Positions 1-11,272 of a stretch of DNA of 64,000 nt are shown here, piece by piece. Under the pieces are notes generated by a model that was given only the letters and a program-made list of their open reading frames with translations, had not been told where the DNA came from and did not search any database. The stretch is from Thalassobaculum_A sp040219615. Its GTDB lineage: Bacteria > Pseudomonadota > Alphaproteobacteria > Thalassobaculales > Thalassobaculaceae. The stretch's first letter is position 1. Every line of letters begins with the position of its first letter. Made by a program: the position numbers and the translations under genes. The stretch lies in contig NZ_JAVJSE010000017.1 of the NCBI RefSeq assembly GCF_040219615.1, positions 38,941 to 102,940 of the forward strand, given 5' to 3'.

Positions 1-549
1 GTCGTCGACCCGCAGGTCGAGCCAGCGGTACGGACGGGCGTCCTGGATCACCAGACAGGCCGACTGCTTGCCGCGCTTGTCGCCGCCGGCCGCCTCGCCG
101 GCCCGCATCGCGCCGATCAGGCGGTCGACCAGCGGCTGGCCCTCGCCGGCCCGGAACGCCTCGAAGGTCGCCTCGACGACTGCCGGTCCGGCCAGCATGT
201 TGCCGGCCACCGACAGGTCCTGCTCGGACCGCGATCCGGCCCAGTCGACGCAGCCCGCACCGGTATAGGCCGCGGTCCGGCCGTCGAGCCCGAGCACATG
301 GACCTGGCGGGCCGCCCGGCCTTCGTCGGGCGCCACCAGCGCCGCCACCACATCCTCCGGCGCCCCGCCGGCCCGCAGCATGTCGAGCCCGCGCGGCCCG
401 TAGGTCGGATTGACCAGCGCCTGGGTGGCCACGATCCCGGCATCGGGGGCGCTGTGCGGTACCAGCGCACCGGCGGCGAAGAACCGGGTCGCCAGCGCAA
501 GCCCCATCACGCCGGTCTCCGGCTCGCGCGCAACGATCGACCAGGTCAT
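1..549 (-). CDS. DUF1028 family protein, C-terminal part beyond the window
   Basis: Only the first 183 codons are visible and the frame is still open at base 1. The ATG at 549-547 has a GAGGAGGAG ribosome site just upstream. The N-terminus MTWSIVAREPETGVMG, then ATRFFAAGALVPHSAP, ATQALVNPTYGPRG and LGLDGRTAAYTGAG are the conserved blocks of DUF1028, a family with an Ntn-hydrolase-like fold whose substrate is unknown. It follows the peptide importer genes on the same strand, 42 bases after dppC, so a role in processing an imported peptide or amide is plausible but inferred. Confidence 0.8.
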   Translation of the reverse strand, partial: MTWSIVAREPETGVMGLALATRFFAAGALVPHSAPDAGIVATQALVNPTYGPRGLDMLRAGGAPEDVVAALVAPDEGRAARQVHVLGLDGRTAAYTGAGCVDWAGSRSEQDLSVAGNMLAGPAVVEATFEAFRAGEGQPLVDRLIGAMRAGEAAGGDKRGKQSACLVIQDARPYRWLDLRVDD

Positions 550-565
550 GCCGTCTCCTCCTCGC

Positions 566-604
566 TCAGTCGCCGCCCTCAGTCGCCGCCCTCAGTCGCC
601 CCTG
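566..604. repeat. 13-bp tandem repeat at the dppC stop codon
   Basis: The unit TCAGTCGCCGCCC (plus strand) occurs at 566-578 and 579-591, with a third, diverging copy from 592. Read on minus, each unit carries a TGA, so dppC's stop is followed by two more TGA codons in the other two frames before the DUF1028 ribosome site. Confidence 0.85.
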
Positions 605-1467
605 GGATCGAGCGCGTCGCGCAGCCCGTCGCCCAGCAGGTTGAAGCCGAACACCACCAGGAAGATCGCCACGCCGGGCCACACCGACATCCACGGCGCC
701 TGCACCAGGAAGTTCTTGGCGATGCTCAGCATGCTGCCCCAGCTGGGGTCGGGCGGCTGCTGGCCGAGACCGAGGAACGACAGGCTGGCCTCGGCGATGA
801 TCGCCGTGGCGATGGTCAGAGTGGCCTGCACCAGCAGCGGCGGAAAGATGTTCGGCAGGATGTAGCGCCACAGGATCCGCGGGTGCGCGAGGCCGACCGC
901 CCGGGCGCCGTCGACATACTCCTCGGCCTTGACCGACAGGGTCTGGCCGCGCGCCAGCCGCACGAAGATCGGCGCCGCCGAAAGGCCGATGGCGATCATC
1001 GCGTTGGTCAGGCTGGGGCCCAGGAACGCCGCGAAGGCGATCGCCAGGATCAGGAACGGGCAGGACAGCAGCGCCTCGTTGCAGCGCGAGATCACGGTGT
1101 CGGTCCAGCCGCCGAAATACCCGGCGAGCACCCCGAGCGGCACCCCGATGGTCAGGGCGAACGCCACCGACACCACGCCGGCGAGCAGCGAGGTCCGGGC
1201 CCCCCACACCAGCCGCGAGAACACGTCGCGGCCGATCTCGTCGGTGCCCATCAGATGCGCCAGGGTCGGCGCCTTGCGGACCGCCATCCAGTCGGTGGCC
1301 ATCGGCTCGTGGGTCGCGAACAGCGGCGCGCCGACCGCCAGCAGGATGAAGAACCCGATCATCAGGCCGCCGGCCAGGGCGCCGCGGTGGCGCAGCAGCC
1401 GGCGGCCGGCACGCGACCGGATGCGCAGGCCGAGGACGGAAGGGACGGTTCCGGCGACGTCGGCCAT
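592..1467 (-). CDS. dppC: Peptide ABC transporter permease, DppC/OppC type
   Basis: A 291-residue inner-membrane permease of the Dpp/Opp class. It has the cytoplasmic N-terminal arm, a first membrane segment around residues 34-50 (GGLMIGFFILLAVGAPLF), the HLMGTDEIGRDVFSRL block typical of DppC, five further hydrophobic segments, and the EAA loop EYVDGARAVGLAHPRIL that contacts the ATPase. ATG at 1467 lies 4 bases after the dppB stop, so the two permeases are translationally linked. No ATPase gene is in the window; it may lie past base 1. The substrate (peptide, nickel or another amine) cannot be read from the permease. Confidence 0.93.
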   Translation of the reverse strand: MADVAGTVPSVLGLRIRSRAGRRLLRHRGALAGGLMIGFFILLAVGAPLFATHEPMATDWMAVRKAPTLAHLMGTDEIGRDVFSRLVWGARTSLLAGVVSVAFALTIGVPLGVLAGYFGGWTDTVISRCNEALLSCPFLILAIAFAAFLGPSLTNAMIAIGLSAAPIFVRLARGQTLSVKAEEYVDGARAVGLAHPRILWRYILPNIFPPLLVQATLTIATAIIAEASLSFLGLGQQPPDPSWGSMLSIAKNFLVQAPWMSVWPGVAIFLVVFGFNLLGDGLRDALDPRGD

Positions 1468-1471
1468 GGCG

Positions 1472-2413
1472 TTACACCCGGATCCGCGGATTCAGGAAGA
1501 AATACGCCATGTCGGCGACCAGGTTGAGGGCGATGAAGGCGAGCGAGCTGCACAGCACCACGCCCTGCACCACCGCGTAGTCGCGGTTGAACACCGCGTC
1601 GACGATCTGCTTGCCGAAGCCCGGGATGGTGAACACCTGCTCGGTCAGCACGGCGCCCGCCAGCAGCTCGCCGAGCTGCAGGGTGCCGACCGTGACCACC
1701 GGGATCAGGGCGTTGCGGAAGGCGTGGCGCAGCACCACCAGGCGTTCGCGCACGCCCTTGGCGCGGGCGGTGCGGACGTAGTCCGAACGCAGCACCTCCA
1801 GCATGGCGCTGCGGGTGTGGCGCATCATGGTGGCGGCGATCGCGCTGCCCAGCACGAAGGCCGGCATGATCATGGTCTTGAGGTTCTGGACCGGGTCGTC
1901 GAACGGACTCTCGTAGCCCGACGCCGGCAGCCAGCCGAGCTTGACCGACACCAGCAGGATCAGCAGCACCCCGAGCCAGAAGTTCGGGATCGACAGCCCC
2001 GAGAGCGCCGCCACGTTGGCCAGCCAGTCGATCGGCGTGCCGCGCTTGAGGGCCGACAGCACCCCCATGGGGATGCCGATCAGCAGGGCGATCGCGATCG
2101 CCATCAGCGCCAGCTGGATGGTGACCGGCAGCTTCTGCAGCAGCAGGTCGGTGACCGGGATGTTGGTCCGCAGGGAGATGCCAAGGTCGCCCTGCAGCAC
2201 GCCGCCGATCCAGTAGCCGTACTGGACCCAGATCGGCTCGTTCAGGTGGTACTTCTCGCGGATGTAGGCGATCGACTCCGGGTCGCGCTCCTCGCCCGCC
2301 AGGGCCAGGGCCGGATCTCCCGGCAGCATCTGCTGCAGGGCGAACACGAACATCGAGACCAGGACCACGGTCGGCACGATGCCGACGAGGCGCCGAAGGA
2401 AATAGGCGAGCAC
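1472..2413 (-). CDS. dppB: Peptide ABC transporter permease, DppB/OppB type
   Basis: Partner permease of DppC. I start it at GTG 2413 (VLAYFLRRLVGIVPT), which has GGGGAG upstream and matches the family N-terminus, rather than at the upstream in-frame TTG at 2440. From this start it is 313 residues, normal for the family. Visible hallmarks are the LPGDPA motif after the first helix, the periplasmic loop (EKYHLNEPIWVQYGYW), and the EAA loop VRTARAKGVRERLVVLRHAF. It sits between the binding-protein gene and dppC; the gap to dppA holds a perfect 12-bp hairpin. Confidence 0.92.
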   Translation of the reverse strand: MLAYFLRRLVGIVPTVVLVSMFVFALQQMLPGDPALALAGEERDPESIAYIREKYHLNEPIWVQYGYWIGGVLQGDLGISLRTNIPVTDLLLQKLPVTIQLALMAIAIALLIGIPMGVLSALKRGTPIDWLANVAALSGLSIPNFWLGVLLILLVSVKLGWLPASGYESPFDDPVQNLKTMIMPAFVLGSAIAATMMRHTRSAMLEVLRSDYVRTARAKGVRERLVVLRHAFRNALIPVVTVGTLQLGELLAGAVLTEQVFTIPGFGKQIVDAVFNRDYAVVQGVVLCSSLAFIALNLVADMAYFFLNPRIRV

Positions 2414-2445
2414 CGGCCGCTCCCCGCGGGTTCGGGCCAAGGAAA

Positions 2446-2475
2446 GGCCGGGCGGCCCTGATCGGCCGCCCGGCC
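2446..2475 (-). terminator. Perfect hairpin between dppA and dppB
   Basis: GGCCGGGCGGCC at 2446-2457 pairs with GGCCGCCCGGCC at 2464-2475 around a 6-base loop. There is no T-tract, so it more likely stabilises the upstream dppA message or partly attenuates than fully terminates. This would give excess binding protein over permease. Confidence 0.5.
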
Positions 2476-2480
2476 GGGGG

Positions 2481-3989
2481 TCACGAGGCCTTCTTCATCC
2501 CCTCGATCCGGATCATGGCGTCCGGATAGGGCTTGTAACCTTGGAGCTTGGCGCTCAGCGCCCAGATCCACTTCGGATGGTAGAGGTAGATGATCGGCCG
2601 GTCGCGATCGAGGATCTCGATCGCCGCGGCGTACAGCTTCTTGCGCTCCGCCAGGTCGTTGGTCCGGCGCGCGCCGTCCAGCAGCTTGTCGACCTCCGGA
2701 TTGCAGTACTTGGAGTCGTTGATGCCGCCCTTGCAGGTCATGAACGAGTGGATGTTGCCGTCCGGATCGACCCGCCCCGACCAGCCGACCTCGGTCGCCT
2801 GGTAGTTGCCGGCCGACTGCTCCTTCAGCATGGTCGCGAACTCGGTGGCGCGCAGCTTTATGTCGAAGCCGGCTTCCGCCGCCATCGCCTGGATCACCTG
2901 CGCGGCCCGGGTCATGTCCGGGTTGTTCGGGAACTGCATCTCGAACGAGAAGCCCTCGGCGCCGGCCTCCTTCAGCAGCGCCTTCGCCTTGGCGACGTCG
3001 CGCGCCGGCATCGGAACCGCCTTGTTGTAGAACTGGCTCTGCGGCGAGATGAACTGGTTGCCCGGCAGGTGGGCGCCGTCGAACACCACCTGGTTCAAGG
3101 CGACCCGGTCGATCGCCAGCTCCAGCGCCTTGCGGACCCGCGGGTCCTGGCCGAGCGGGGTCTTCGCCCGGTCGCCGTTGGCGTTGTTGATGGTGATGCC
3201 CTGGTAGCCGAGGCCGACCACGTCGACGACCTGCAGCTTGGAGTCACCCTTGACCGTCGGGATGTCCGGCGGCGACAGCCGCTCGATCAGGTCCAGGTCG
3301 CCGGCCTGCAGGTTGGCCAGGCGGACCGTGGAGTCCGGGATGGTGCGGTAGATCACCTCGTCGAAATGAAAGGCGCCGGCGTTCCAGTAGGCCGGGAACT
3401 TCGCCAGCACGATCCGGTCCTGCTGCACCCGCTCGACGAACTTGAACGGGCCCGAGCACACCAGGTTGGCACCGAGCCCGGCGCCGGCGGCCTCGGCCGC
3501 CTTCGGCGACACCATCATGCCGGCGCGGTCGGACAGGGTCGCCAGCAGGGTGGCGTCCGGGGCGGCCAGGGTGAACCTGACGGTCAGCGGGTCGACCACC
3601 TCGGCCGTCTCGATCGACTTCACCTCGGACTTGCGGCGCGACTCCGGCAGGGTCTTGGAGCGCTCGATGTTGTACTTCACCGCCGCGGCGTCGAACTTCT
3701 CGCCGTCGTGGAAGGTGACGCCGTCGCGCAGCTTCATGGTCAGGGTCTTGCCGCCGTCCGACCAGTCCCAGGACGTGGCGAGCTGCGGCACGAAGTTCAG
3801 GTCCGGGTCGATGTCGACCAGCTTGTCGCACAGCGCGGTGTAGACGATCCGGCCGACGAAGGTGCGCGACTGGTCCGGGTCGAGCACGTCCGGGTCGTCG
3901 GCGAGGCCGATCTTCAGGGTCTCGGCCGATGCGGCCGTGCCGAAGAGCATCATGCCGGCCGCGACGGCCAGCGACAGTTTCCGGGTCAT
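2481..3989 (-). CDS. dppA: Peptide ABC transporter substrate-binding protein (SBP family 5)
   Basis: Periplasmic binding protein of 502 residues, the usual size for family 5. It has a Sec signal peptide (MTRKLSLAVAAGMMLFGTAASA, cut before ETLK). Mature landmarks include DPDVLDPDQSR near the start, the block LRDGVTFHDGEKFDAAAV, and DPRVRKALELAIDR in the second half, all family-typical. It is the third gene of a minus-strand set GntR, dppA, dppB, dppC, DUF1028. The ligand cannot be told from sequence; family 5 covers di- and oligopeptides, nickel, glutathione and others. Confidence 0.92.
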   Translation of the reverse strand: MTRKLSLAVAAGMMLFGTAASAETLKIGLADDPDVLDPDQSRTFVGRIVYTALCDKLVDIDPDLNFVPQLATSWDWSDGGKTLTMKLRDGVTFHDGEKFDAAAVKYNIERSKTLPESRRKSEVKSIETAEVVDPLTVRFTLAAPDATLLATLSDRAGMMVSPKAAEAAGAGLGANLVCSGPFKFVERVQQDRIVLAKFPAYWNAGAFHFDEVIYRTIPDSTVRLANLQAGDLDLIERLSPPDIPTVKGDSKLQVVDVVGLGYQGITINNANGDRAKTPLGQDPRVRKALELAIDRVALNQVVFDGAHLPGNQFISPQSQFYNKAVPMPARDVAKAKALLKEAGAEGFSFEMQFPNNPDMTRAAQVIQAMAAEAGFDIKLRATEFATMLKEQSAGNYQATEVGWSGRVDPDGNIHSFMTCKGGINDSKYCNPEVDKLLDGARRTNDLAERKKLYAAAIEILDRDRPIIYLYHPKWIWALSAKLQGYKPYPDAMIRIEGMKKAS

Positions 3990-4035
3990 GGTCTCTCTTC
4001 CACCTCCGTGTTGCGTCCCTGTTGACCTTCCGCCG

Positions 4036-4725
4036 TCAGGCTTCGTCGCCCTCGTCCGGCGGCATCCCCTCGATGACGTTGTTGATATGCTCGGCCAGCG
4101 CCGCGGCCGCCCGGTCGGGACAGCCGCTGTCCAGGGCCTCGACGATCGGCCAGTGCCAGCGCGCCGACTGCAGCATCGGCCGCGCGCGCGCCGGGCTGGC
4201 GAGGGCAGCGCGGTGCACGTGCAGGAAGCAGCGGGTCAGGATCGGCTCCAGGGACGGCAGCTCGGCGCGCTCGAAGATCGCCATGTGGAACGCCCGGTCG
4301 AGCTCGGTCAGCGCGAACAGGTCCCCGGCCCCGGCAGCCGCCTCCATGTCGGCGATCAGGCCGGCCAGCCGGTCGCGCATCTCCGGGTCGAAGCGCGCCG
4401 CGGCCCGGCGCACGCCGGTGGTCTCAAGCCGGCGGCGGACGGCGACCATCTCGCGCGCCTCGTCCATCGAGGTGGTCGCCACCACGGTGCCGCGGTAACC
4501 ATTGCGGACCACCAGCCCGGCCTCCTGCAGCTTCATCAGCGCCTCGCGCACCGGCGCCTGGCTGGAGCCGAACTCGGCCGCCAGCTGGGTCTCGACCAGT
4601 GGCGTACCGGGGCCGAGCCGGCCGATCACGATCAGCCGCTGCAGCGTCTCCTGGATCATCTGGCGCTTGTTGGACGGCGGGAACGGGTTGAACTCGCCCG
4701 CCTCCAGGGCCTCGGCCACCGACAT
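4036..4725 (-). CDS. GntR/FCD-family transcriptional regulator
   Basis: 229 residues from ATG 4725, preceded by GGGAGG. The N-terminal winged helix-turn-helix spans about residues 20-85 (GTPLVETQLAAEFGSSQAPVREALMKLQEAGLV). The C-terminal FCD domain follows, with LDRAFHMAIF and HWPIVEALDSG supplying metal/ligand positions. It lies 46 bases upstream of dppA on the same strand and is divergent from the acyl-CoA ligase operon, so it could control the peptide importer, itself, or both directions. Two short palindromes directly upstream (4741-4754, 4761-4770) are candidate operators. The effector is unknown. Confidence 0.88.
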   Translation of the reverse strand: MSVAEALEAGEFNPFPPSNKRQMIQETLQRLIVIGRLGPGTPLVETQLAAEFGSSQAPVREALMKLQEAGLVVRNGYRGTVVATTSMDEAREMVAVRRRLETTGVRRAAARFDPEMRDRLAGLIADMEAAAGAGDLFALTELDRAFHMAIFERAELPSLEPILTRCFLHVHRAALASPARARPMLQSARWHWPIVEALDSGCPDRAAAALAEHINNVIEGMPPDEGDEA

Positions 4726-4740
4726 TCCGCCTCCCGCGAA

Positions 4741-4770
4741 TTCGCATCTGCGAAATAGTGATATCGATAT
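4741..4770. promoter_or_regulatory. Two palindromes upstream of the GntR gene
   Basis: TTCGCA-TC-TGCGAA at 4741-4754 and ATATCGATAT at 4761-4770 lie 16-45 bases upstream of the GntR start, in an AT-richer patch of a GC-rich intergenic stretch. Either could be the autoregulatory GntR operator. The assignment is inference. Confidence 0.4.
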
Positions 4771-4811
4771 TGAGAGCCGGTCAAGCGGTTGGCCTCCGCC
4801 CGGACGGCACA

Positions 4812-4835
4812 TTCCGACATACGGAACCGCGTTCC
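4812..4835. promoter_or_regulatory. Composite operator, probable IclR-family site, copy 1
   Basis: TTCCG-ACATA-CGGAA at 4812-4826 overlaps GGAAC-CGC-GTTCC at 4823-4835, giving two interlocked palindromes. The same composite recurs at 7662-7685 with 20 of 24 bases identical. It lies 79 bases upstream of the acyl-CoA ligase start. The TTCCG-N5-CGGAA form suits IclR-family regulators, and an IclR gene is the second gene of this operon. Confidence 0.6.
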
Positions 4836-4914
4836 GCGCAGTTGATCGCCCGGCCCGGCCGTGGGATAGGTTTGGAAACGCGAGGCGCGCATGCGCCCAG
4901 TCGAGGGAGGACCG

Positions 4915-6612
4915 ATGTTCGATCGTCATTTCGGTGCCTGGCCGAAGGGGCTGCCGCACAGCCTGACCCCGCCGGCCACGACCCTGTCGGAGAACCTGGC
5001 GGTTTCCGCCCGGCGGTTCCCCGACAAGGTGGCGATCCACTACTACGGCACCCCGATCACCTGGGCCGAACTCGACCGCGCCACCGACCGGCTGGCCGGC
5101 TGGCTGCACGCCGTCGCCGGCGTCGGCAAGGGCGACCGGGTGCTGCTGTTCATGCAGAACAGCCCGCAATTCGTGGTCGGCTACTACGCCATCCTGCGCG
5201 CCAACGCGGTGGTGGTGCCGGTCAACACCATGAGCAAGATCGAGGAACTCCGGCACATCACCGAGGACACCGGCGCCAGCGCCGCGGTGATCGGCCAGGA
5301 GATGCTCGACGTGGTGGCGCCGCTGACCGGCGGCGGCCCGCTCGCGCATATCGCGGTCGCCTGCTACGGCGACTGCATCCGGGCCACCACCGACCTGGAC
5401 CTGCCGGACGCGGTGGCGGCGCCCCGGCGCGCGCTCGACGGCGCCGGGCTGGTCACCTGGGAATCGGTGATGGCCTCCGACCATCCGGTGCCGCCGCTGG
5501 CGGTCGGGCTCGACGACTGGTGCGTGCTGCCGTTCAGCTCCGGCACAACCGGCCGGCCGAAGGGCTGCCTGCACAGCTACCGCACCGTCGGCTTCACCAT
5601 GTACGGGACACTGGTGTGGAGTCCGAGCGGCCCGGAATCGGTGTCGCTGGTCAGCCTGCCGCTGTTCCACGTCACCGGCATGCAGAACTCGATGAACATG
5701 CTGATCTACCAGGGCTCGACCATGGTCATGACGACCCGGTGGAACCGCCGGACCGCGGCCGAGCTGATCGCCCGCCACCGGGTGACGCACTGGCGCTGCA
5801 TCACCACCATGTGCGTCGACCTGCTGTCGGACCCGGAGGTCGGGACCTTCGACCTGTCGTCGCTGATGGCGGTCAGCGGCGGCGGCGCGCAGATGCCGGC
5901 GGCGATCGCCGACCGGCTGCACGGCCTGACCGGCATCGAGTACCTCGAGGGCTACGGCCTGACCGAGACCATGGCGCCGACCCACATCAACCCGATCGGC
6001 CGGTCGAAGCGGCAATGCGGCGGCATCCCGTTCTTCGACACCGACGCCCGCGTGGTCGATCCCGAGACCCTGCAGGAGCTGGGGCCGACCGAGGTCGGCG
6101 AGATCGTGGTGTCCGGGCCGCAGGTGTTCCTCGGCTACTGGAACCGGCCGGACGACACCGCGGCGGTGTTCTTCGAGCGCGACGGCAAGCGGTTCTTCCG
6201 GACCGGCGACCTGGGCTACTACGACGACGAGGGCTACTTCTTCCTGGTCGACCGCCTGAAGCGGATGATCAACGCCGCCGGCTTCAAGGTCTGGCCGGCC
6301 GAGGTCGAGGCCATGATGTACGAGCACCCGCAGATCCAGGAGGTCTGCATCATCGCCACACCGGACCCGCGGCGCGGCGAGACCGTGAAGGCGGTGGTCG
6401 TGCCGCGCGCCGGACCGGCGCCGACGGCCGAGGCAGTCCAGGACTGGTGCCGCGAGCGCATGGCGACCTACAAGGTGCCGGCGGTCGTCGAGTTCGCCGA
6501 GACCCTGCCGAAATCGCCGACCGGCAAGGTGCAGTGGCGGGTGCTCCAGGACCAGGAGAACCAGGCCCGCGGCACCGCCACGGCCCCCGCCCCGACAACG
6601 CGAGCGTCCTGA
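4915..6612 (+). CDS. AMP-dependent acyl-CoA ligase
   Basis: Class I adenylate-forming enzyme that activates a carboxylic acid to its CoA thioester through an acyl-adenylate. ATG 4915 is preferred over 4891 because GAGGGAGG sits 5 bases before it; this gives 565 residues. Core motifs: P-loop FSSGTTGRPKG, adenine-binding GYGLTET, TGDLGYYDDEGYFFLVDR with the hinge, and the catalytic C-terminal lysine in PKSPTGKV. The substrate chain is not determined. The neighbouring PimC/PimD-like and fused beta-oxidation genes suggest a medium-chain or dicarboxylic acid (inference). The stop abuts the iclR start. Confidence 0.9.
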   Translation: MFDRHFGAWPKGLPHSLTPPATTLSENLAVSARRFPDKVAIHYYGTPITWAELDRATDRLAGWLHAVAGVGKGDRVLLFMQNSPQFVVGYYAILRANAVVVPVNTMSKIEELRHITEDTGASAAVIGQEMLDVVAPLTGGGPLAHIAVACYGDCIRATTDLDLPDAVAAPRRALDGAGLVTWESVMASDHPVPPLAVGLDDWCVLPFSSGTTGRPKGCLHSYRTVGFTMYGTLVWSPSGPESVSLVSLPLFHVTGMQNSMNMLIYQGSTMVMTTRWNRRTAAELIARHRVTHWRCITTMCVDLLSDPEVGTFDLSSLMAVSGGGAQMPAAIADRLHGLTGIEYLEGYGLTETMAPTHINPIGRSKRQCGGIPFFDTDARVVDPETLQELGPTEVGEIVVSGPQVFLGYWNRPDDTAAVFFERDGKRFFRTGDLGYYDDEGYFFLVDRLKRMINAAGFKVWPAEVEAMMYEHPQIQEVCIIATPDPRRGETVKAVVVPRAGPAPTAEAVQDWCRERMATYKVPAVVEFAETLPKSPTGKVQWRVLQDQENQARGTATAPAPTTRAS

Positions 6613-7479
6613 ATGCCCAGGCGACCCAGCAATCCGCGCCTCGCCAACATCGAGGACTGGCGCGACGGCGCCGATGCCGATCCCGGCTTCGTGACGGCGC
6701 TCGCCCGCGGGCTGGAGATCCTGCGGGCGTTCGGCCGCGACGACCGCTATCTCGGCAACGGCGAGTTGGCCAAGCGCACCGGAATCCCGAAGTCGACGGT
6801 CTCGCGCCTGACCCAGACCCTGACCTCGCTCGGCTATCTGCGCTATGTCGACCAGTTGGAGCGCTACCAGCTCGGCCCCGGGGTCCTGGCACTCGGCTAC
6901 CGCTACCTCGCCGGCAACGGGGTGCGCGACATCGCCCACCCGCACATGCAGGCGCTGGCGGATTCCACGGACTGCTCGGTGGCGCTCGGCGCCGGCGACC
7001 GCTCGGAGATGGTCTATATCGACGTCTGCCAGGGCCGCGGGCCGCTGATCCTGCGGCTCGACGTCGGCGCCCGCATCCCGATGCCGGTCACCTCGATGGG
7101 CCGGGCCTATCTCGCCGGCCTGTCGGAGACCGAGCGCGAGTCGGCGTTCGCCCGGCTGCAGGCGCATTACGGCGACGACTGGCCGGGGCTGCGCAGGGGC
7201 GTCGAAGAGGCGCTGAAGTTCCATGCCGACAACGGCTACTGCCTGTCCGAGGGCGACTGGAACCGCGACGTGGCCTCGGCCGGGATCCCGCTGGTGCTGG
7301 AGGGCGGCGCCCATGTGCTGGCGTTCAACTGCGGCGGTTCCTCGCTGCGGCTGACGCGCAAGGTGCTCGAGCGATCGATCGGCCCGCGGCTGCTGGAACT
7401 GGTGCGGCTGGTCGAGCACGACCTGGCCGGCGCCCCGACCGGCACGCCGGGGTTCCCGCCGCGCGCGCCCGGAATGTGA
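6613..7479 (+). CDS. IclR-family transcriptional regulator
   Basis: 288 residues, beginning at the base after the ligase TGA, so the two are cotranscribed and probably coupled. The N-terminal winged helix carries LARGLEILRAFG, then ELAKRTGIPKSTVSRLTQTL as the helix-turn-helix. The C-terminal GAF-like effector domain starts near YQLGPGVLALGYRYL and contains the SMGRAYLAG and ASAGIPL blocks of the family. It probably controls its own operon and the fatty-acid genes downstream through the duplicated site at 4812 and 7662. The C-terminus is extended and Pro/Arg-rich. Confidence 0.9.
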   Translation: MPRRPSNPRLANIEDWRDGADADPGFVTALARGLEILRAFGRDDRYLGNGELAKRTGIPKSTVSRLTQTLTSLGYLRYVDQLERYQLGPGVLALGYRYLAGNGVRDIAHPHMQALADSTDCSVALGAGDRSEMVYIDVCQGRGPLILRLDVGARIPMPVTSMGRAYLAGLSETERESAFARLQAHYGDDWPGLRRGVEEALKFHADNGYCLSEGDWNRDVASAGIPLVLEGGAHVLAFNCGGSSLRLTRKVLERSIGPRLLELVRLVEHDLAGAPTGTPGFPPRAPGM

Positions 7480-7491
7480 GCCGGGACGGAG

Positions 7492-7634
7492 GCCCGTCGT
7501 GCGGTGGGTTCCGGCTCGGCTGCGCCGGGGCGGCGCGGCCGTCCGGAATGACGTCAGAGGGGGGAATCGGGTCTCCCTCCCCTGACGTCATTCCGGACCG
7601 GAGCGCCGGAGGCGGGACGGAGCCGGAACCCACC
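7492..7634. repeat. Nested palindromic repeat, copy A
   Basis: Outer arms GGTGGGTTCCGGCTC (7503-7517) and its exact complement (7620-7634); inner arms GTCCGGAATGACGTCAG (7541-7557) and its exact complement (7582-7598). GCCCGTCG at 7492 begins the element. It lies between iclR and the fused beta-oxidation gene. Confidence 0.9.
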
Positions 7635-7661
7635 CGCCTCGCGGGGTCGAGGAGTAATTTA

Positions 7662-7685
7662 TTCCGATATACGGAACATTGTTCC
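7662..7685. promoter_or_regulatory. Composite operator, probable IclR-family site, copy 2
   Basis: TTCCG-ATATA-CGGAA at 7662-7676 overlaps GGAAC-ATT-GTTCC at 7673-7685, the same architecture as at 4812-4835. It lies 64 bases upstream of the fused hydratase/dehydrogenase gene, so both transcription units probably answer to one regulator. Confidence 0.6.
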
Positions 7686-7749
7686 AATAACCTTGAGTCC
7701 GCTGCCCAGCCGGTCTATGTGATCTGAAAAAGCACCCTCGGGAGGAACC

Positions 7750-9858
<2,109 letters not shown>

Positions 9859-9874
9859 GCGCAGGAGGACTCCC

Positions 9875-11074
<1,200 letters not shown>

Positions 11075-11086
11075 GGGACCGGCGAC

Positions 11087-11233
11087 GCCCGTCGCCGCGT
11101 GGGTTCCGGCTCTCCGCGGCTTCGCCGTGTCGGCCGGAATGACGACAGGGAGGAAGGGACCGGGAGCAATGTCACCCCTCCCCTTCGTCATTCCGGACCG
11201 GATCGCCGCAAGCGAGACGGATCCGGAAGCCAC
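11087..11233. repeat. Nested palindromic repeat, copy B
   Basis: Outer arms 11099-11112 and 11220-11233 (two mismatches); inner arms CCGGAATGACGA at 11134-11145 and its complement at 11185-11196. It lies between the two acyl-CoA dehydrogenase genes, inside what looks like one operon. Confidence 0.85.
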
Positions 11234-11272
11234 GGTGCGACCGGCGCCGAGAAAACCGAGGAAGGAACGCTC

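Noticed and set aside
1..4725. Dpp operon as a nickel importer
   Set aside because: Family 5 receptor shows no feature that singles out nickel, and no urease or hydrogenase genes are near.
4036..7419. 1127-codon open frame on minus across the ligase and iclR genes
   Set aside because: It is the GntR frame left open upstream by the lack of stops in GC-rich antisense sequence. Only the part from ATG 4725 has family motifs; the rest is the complement of clear coding genes.
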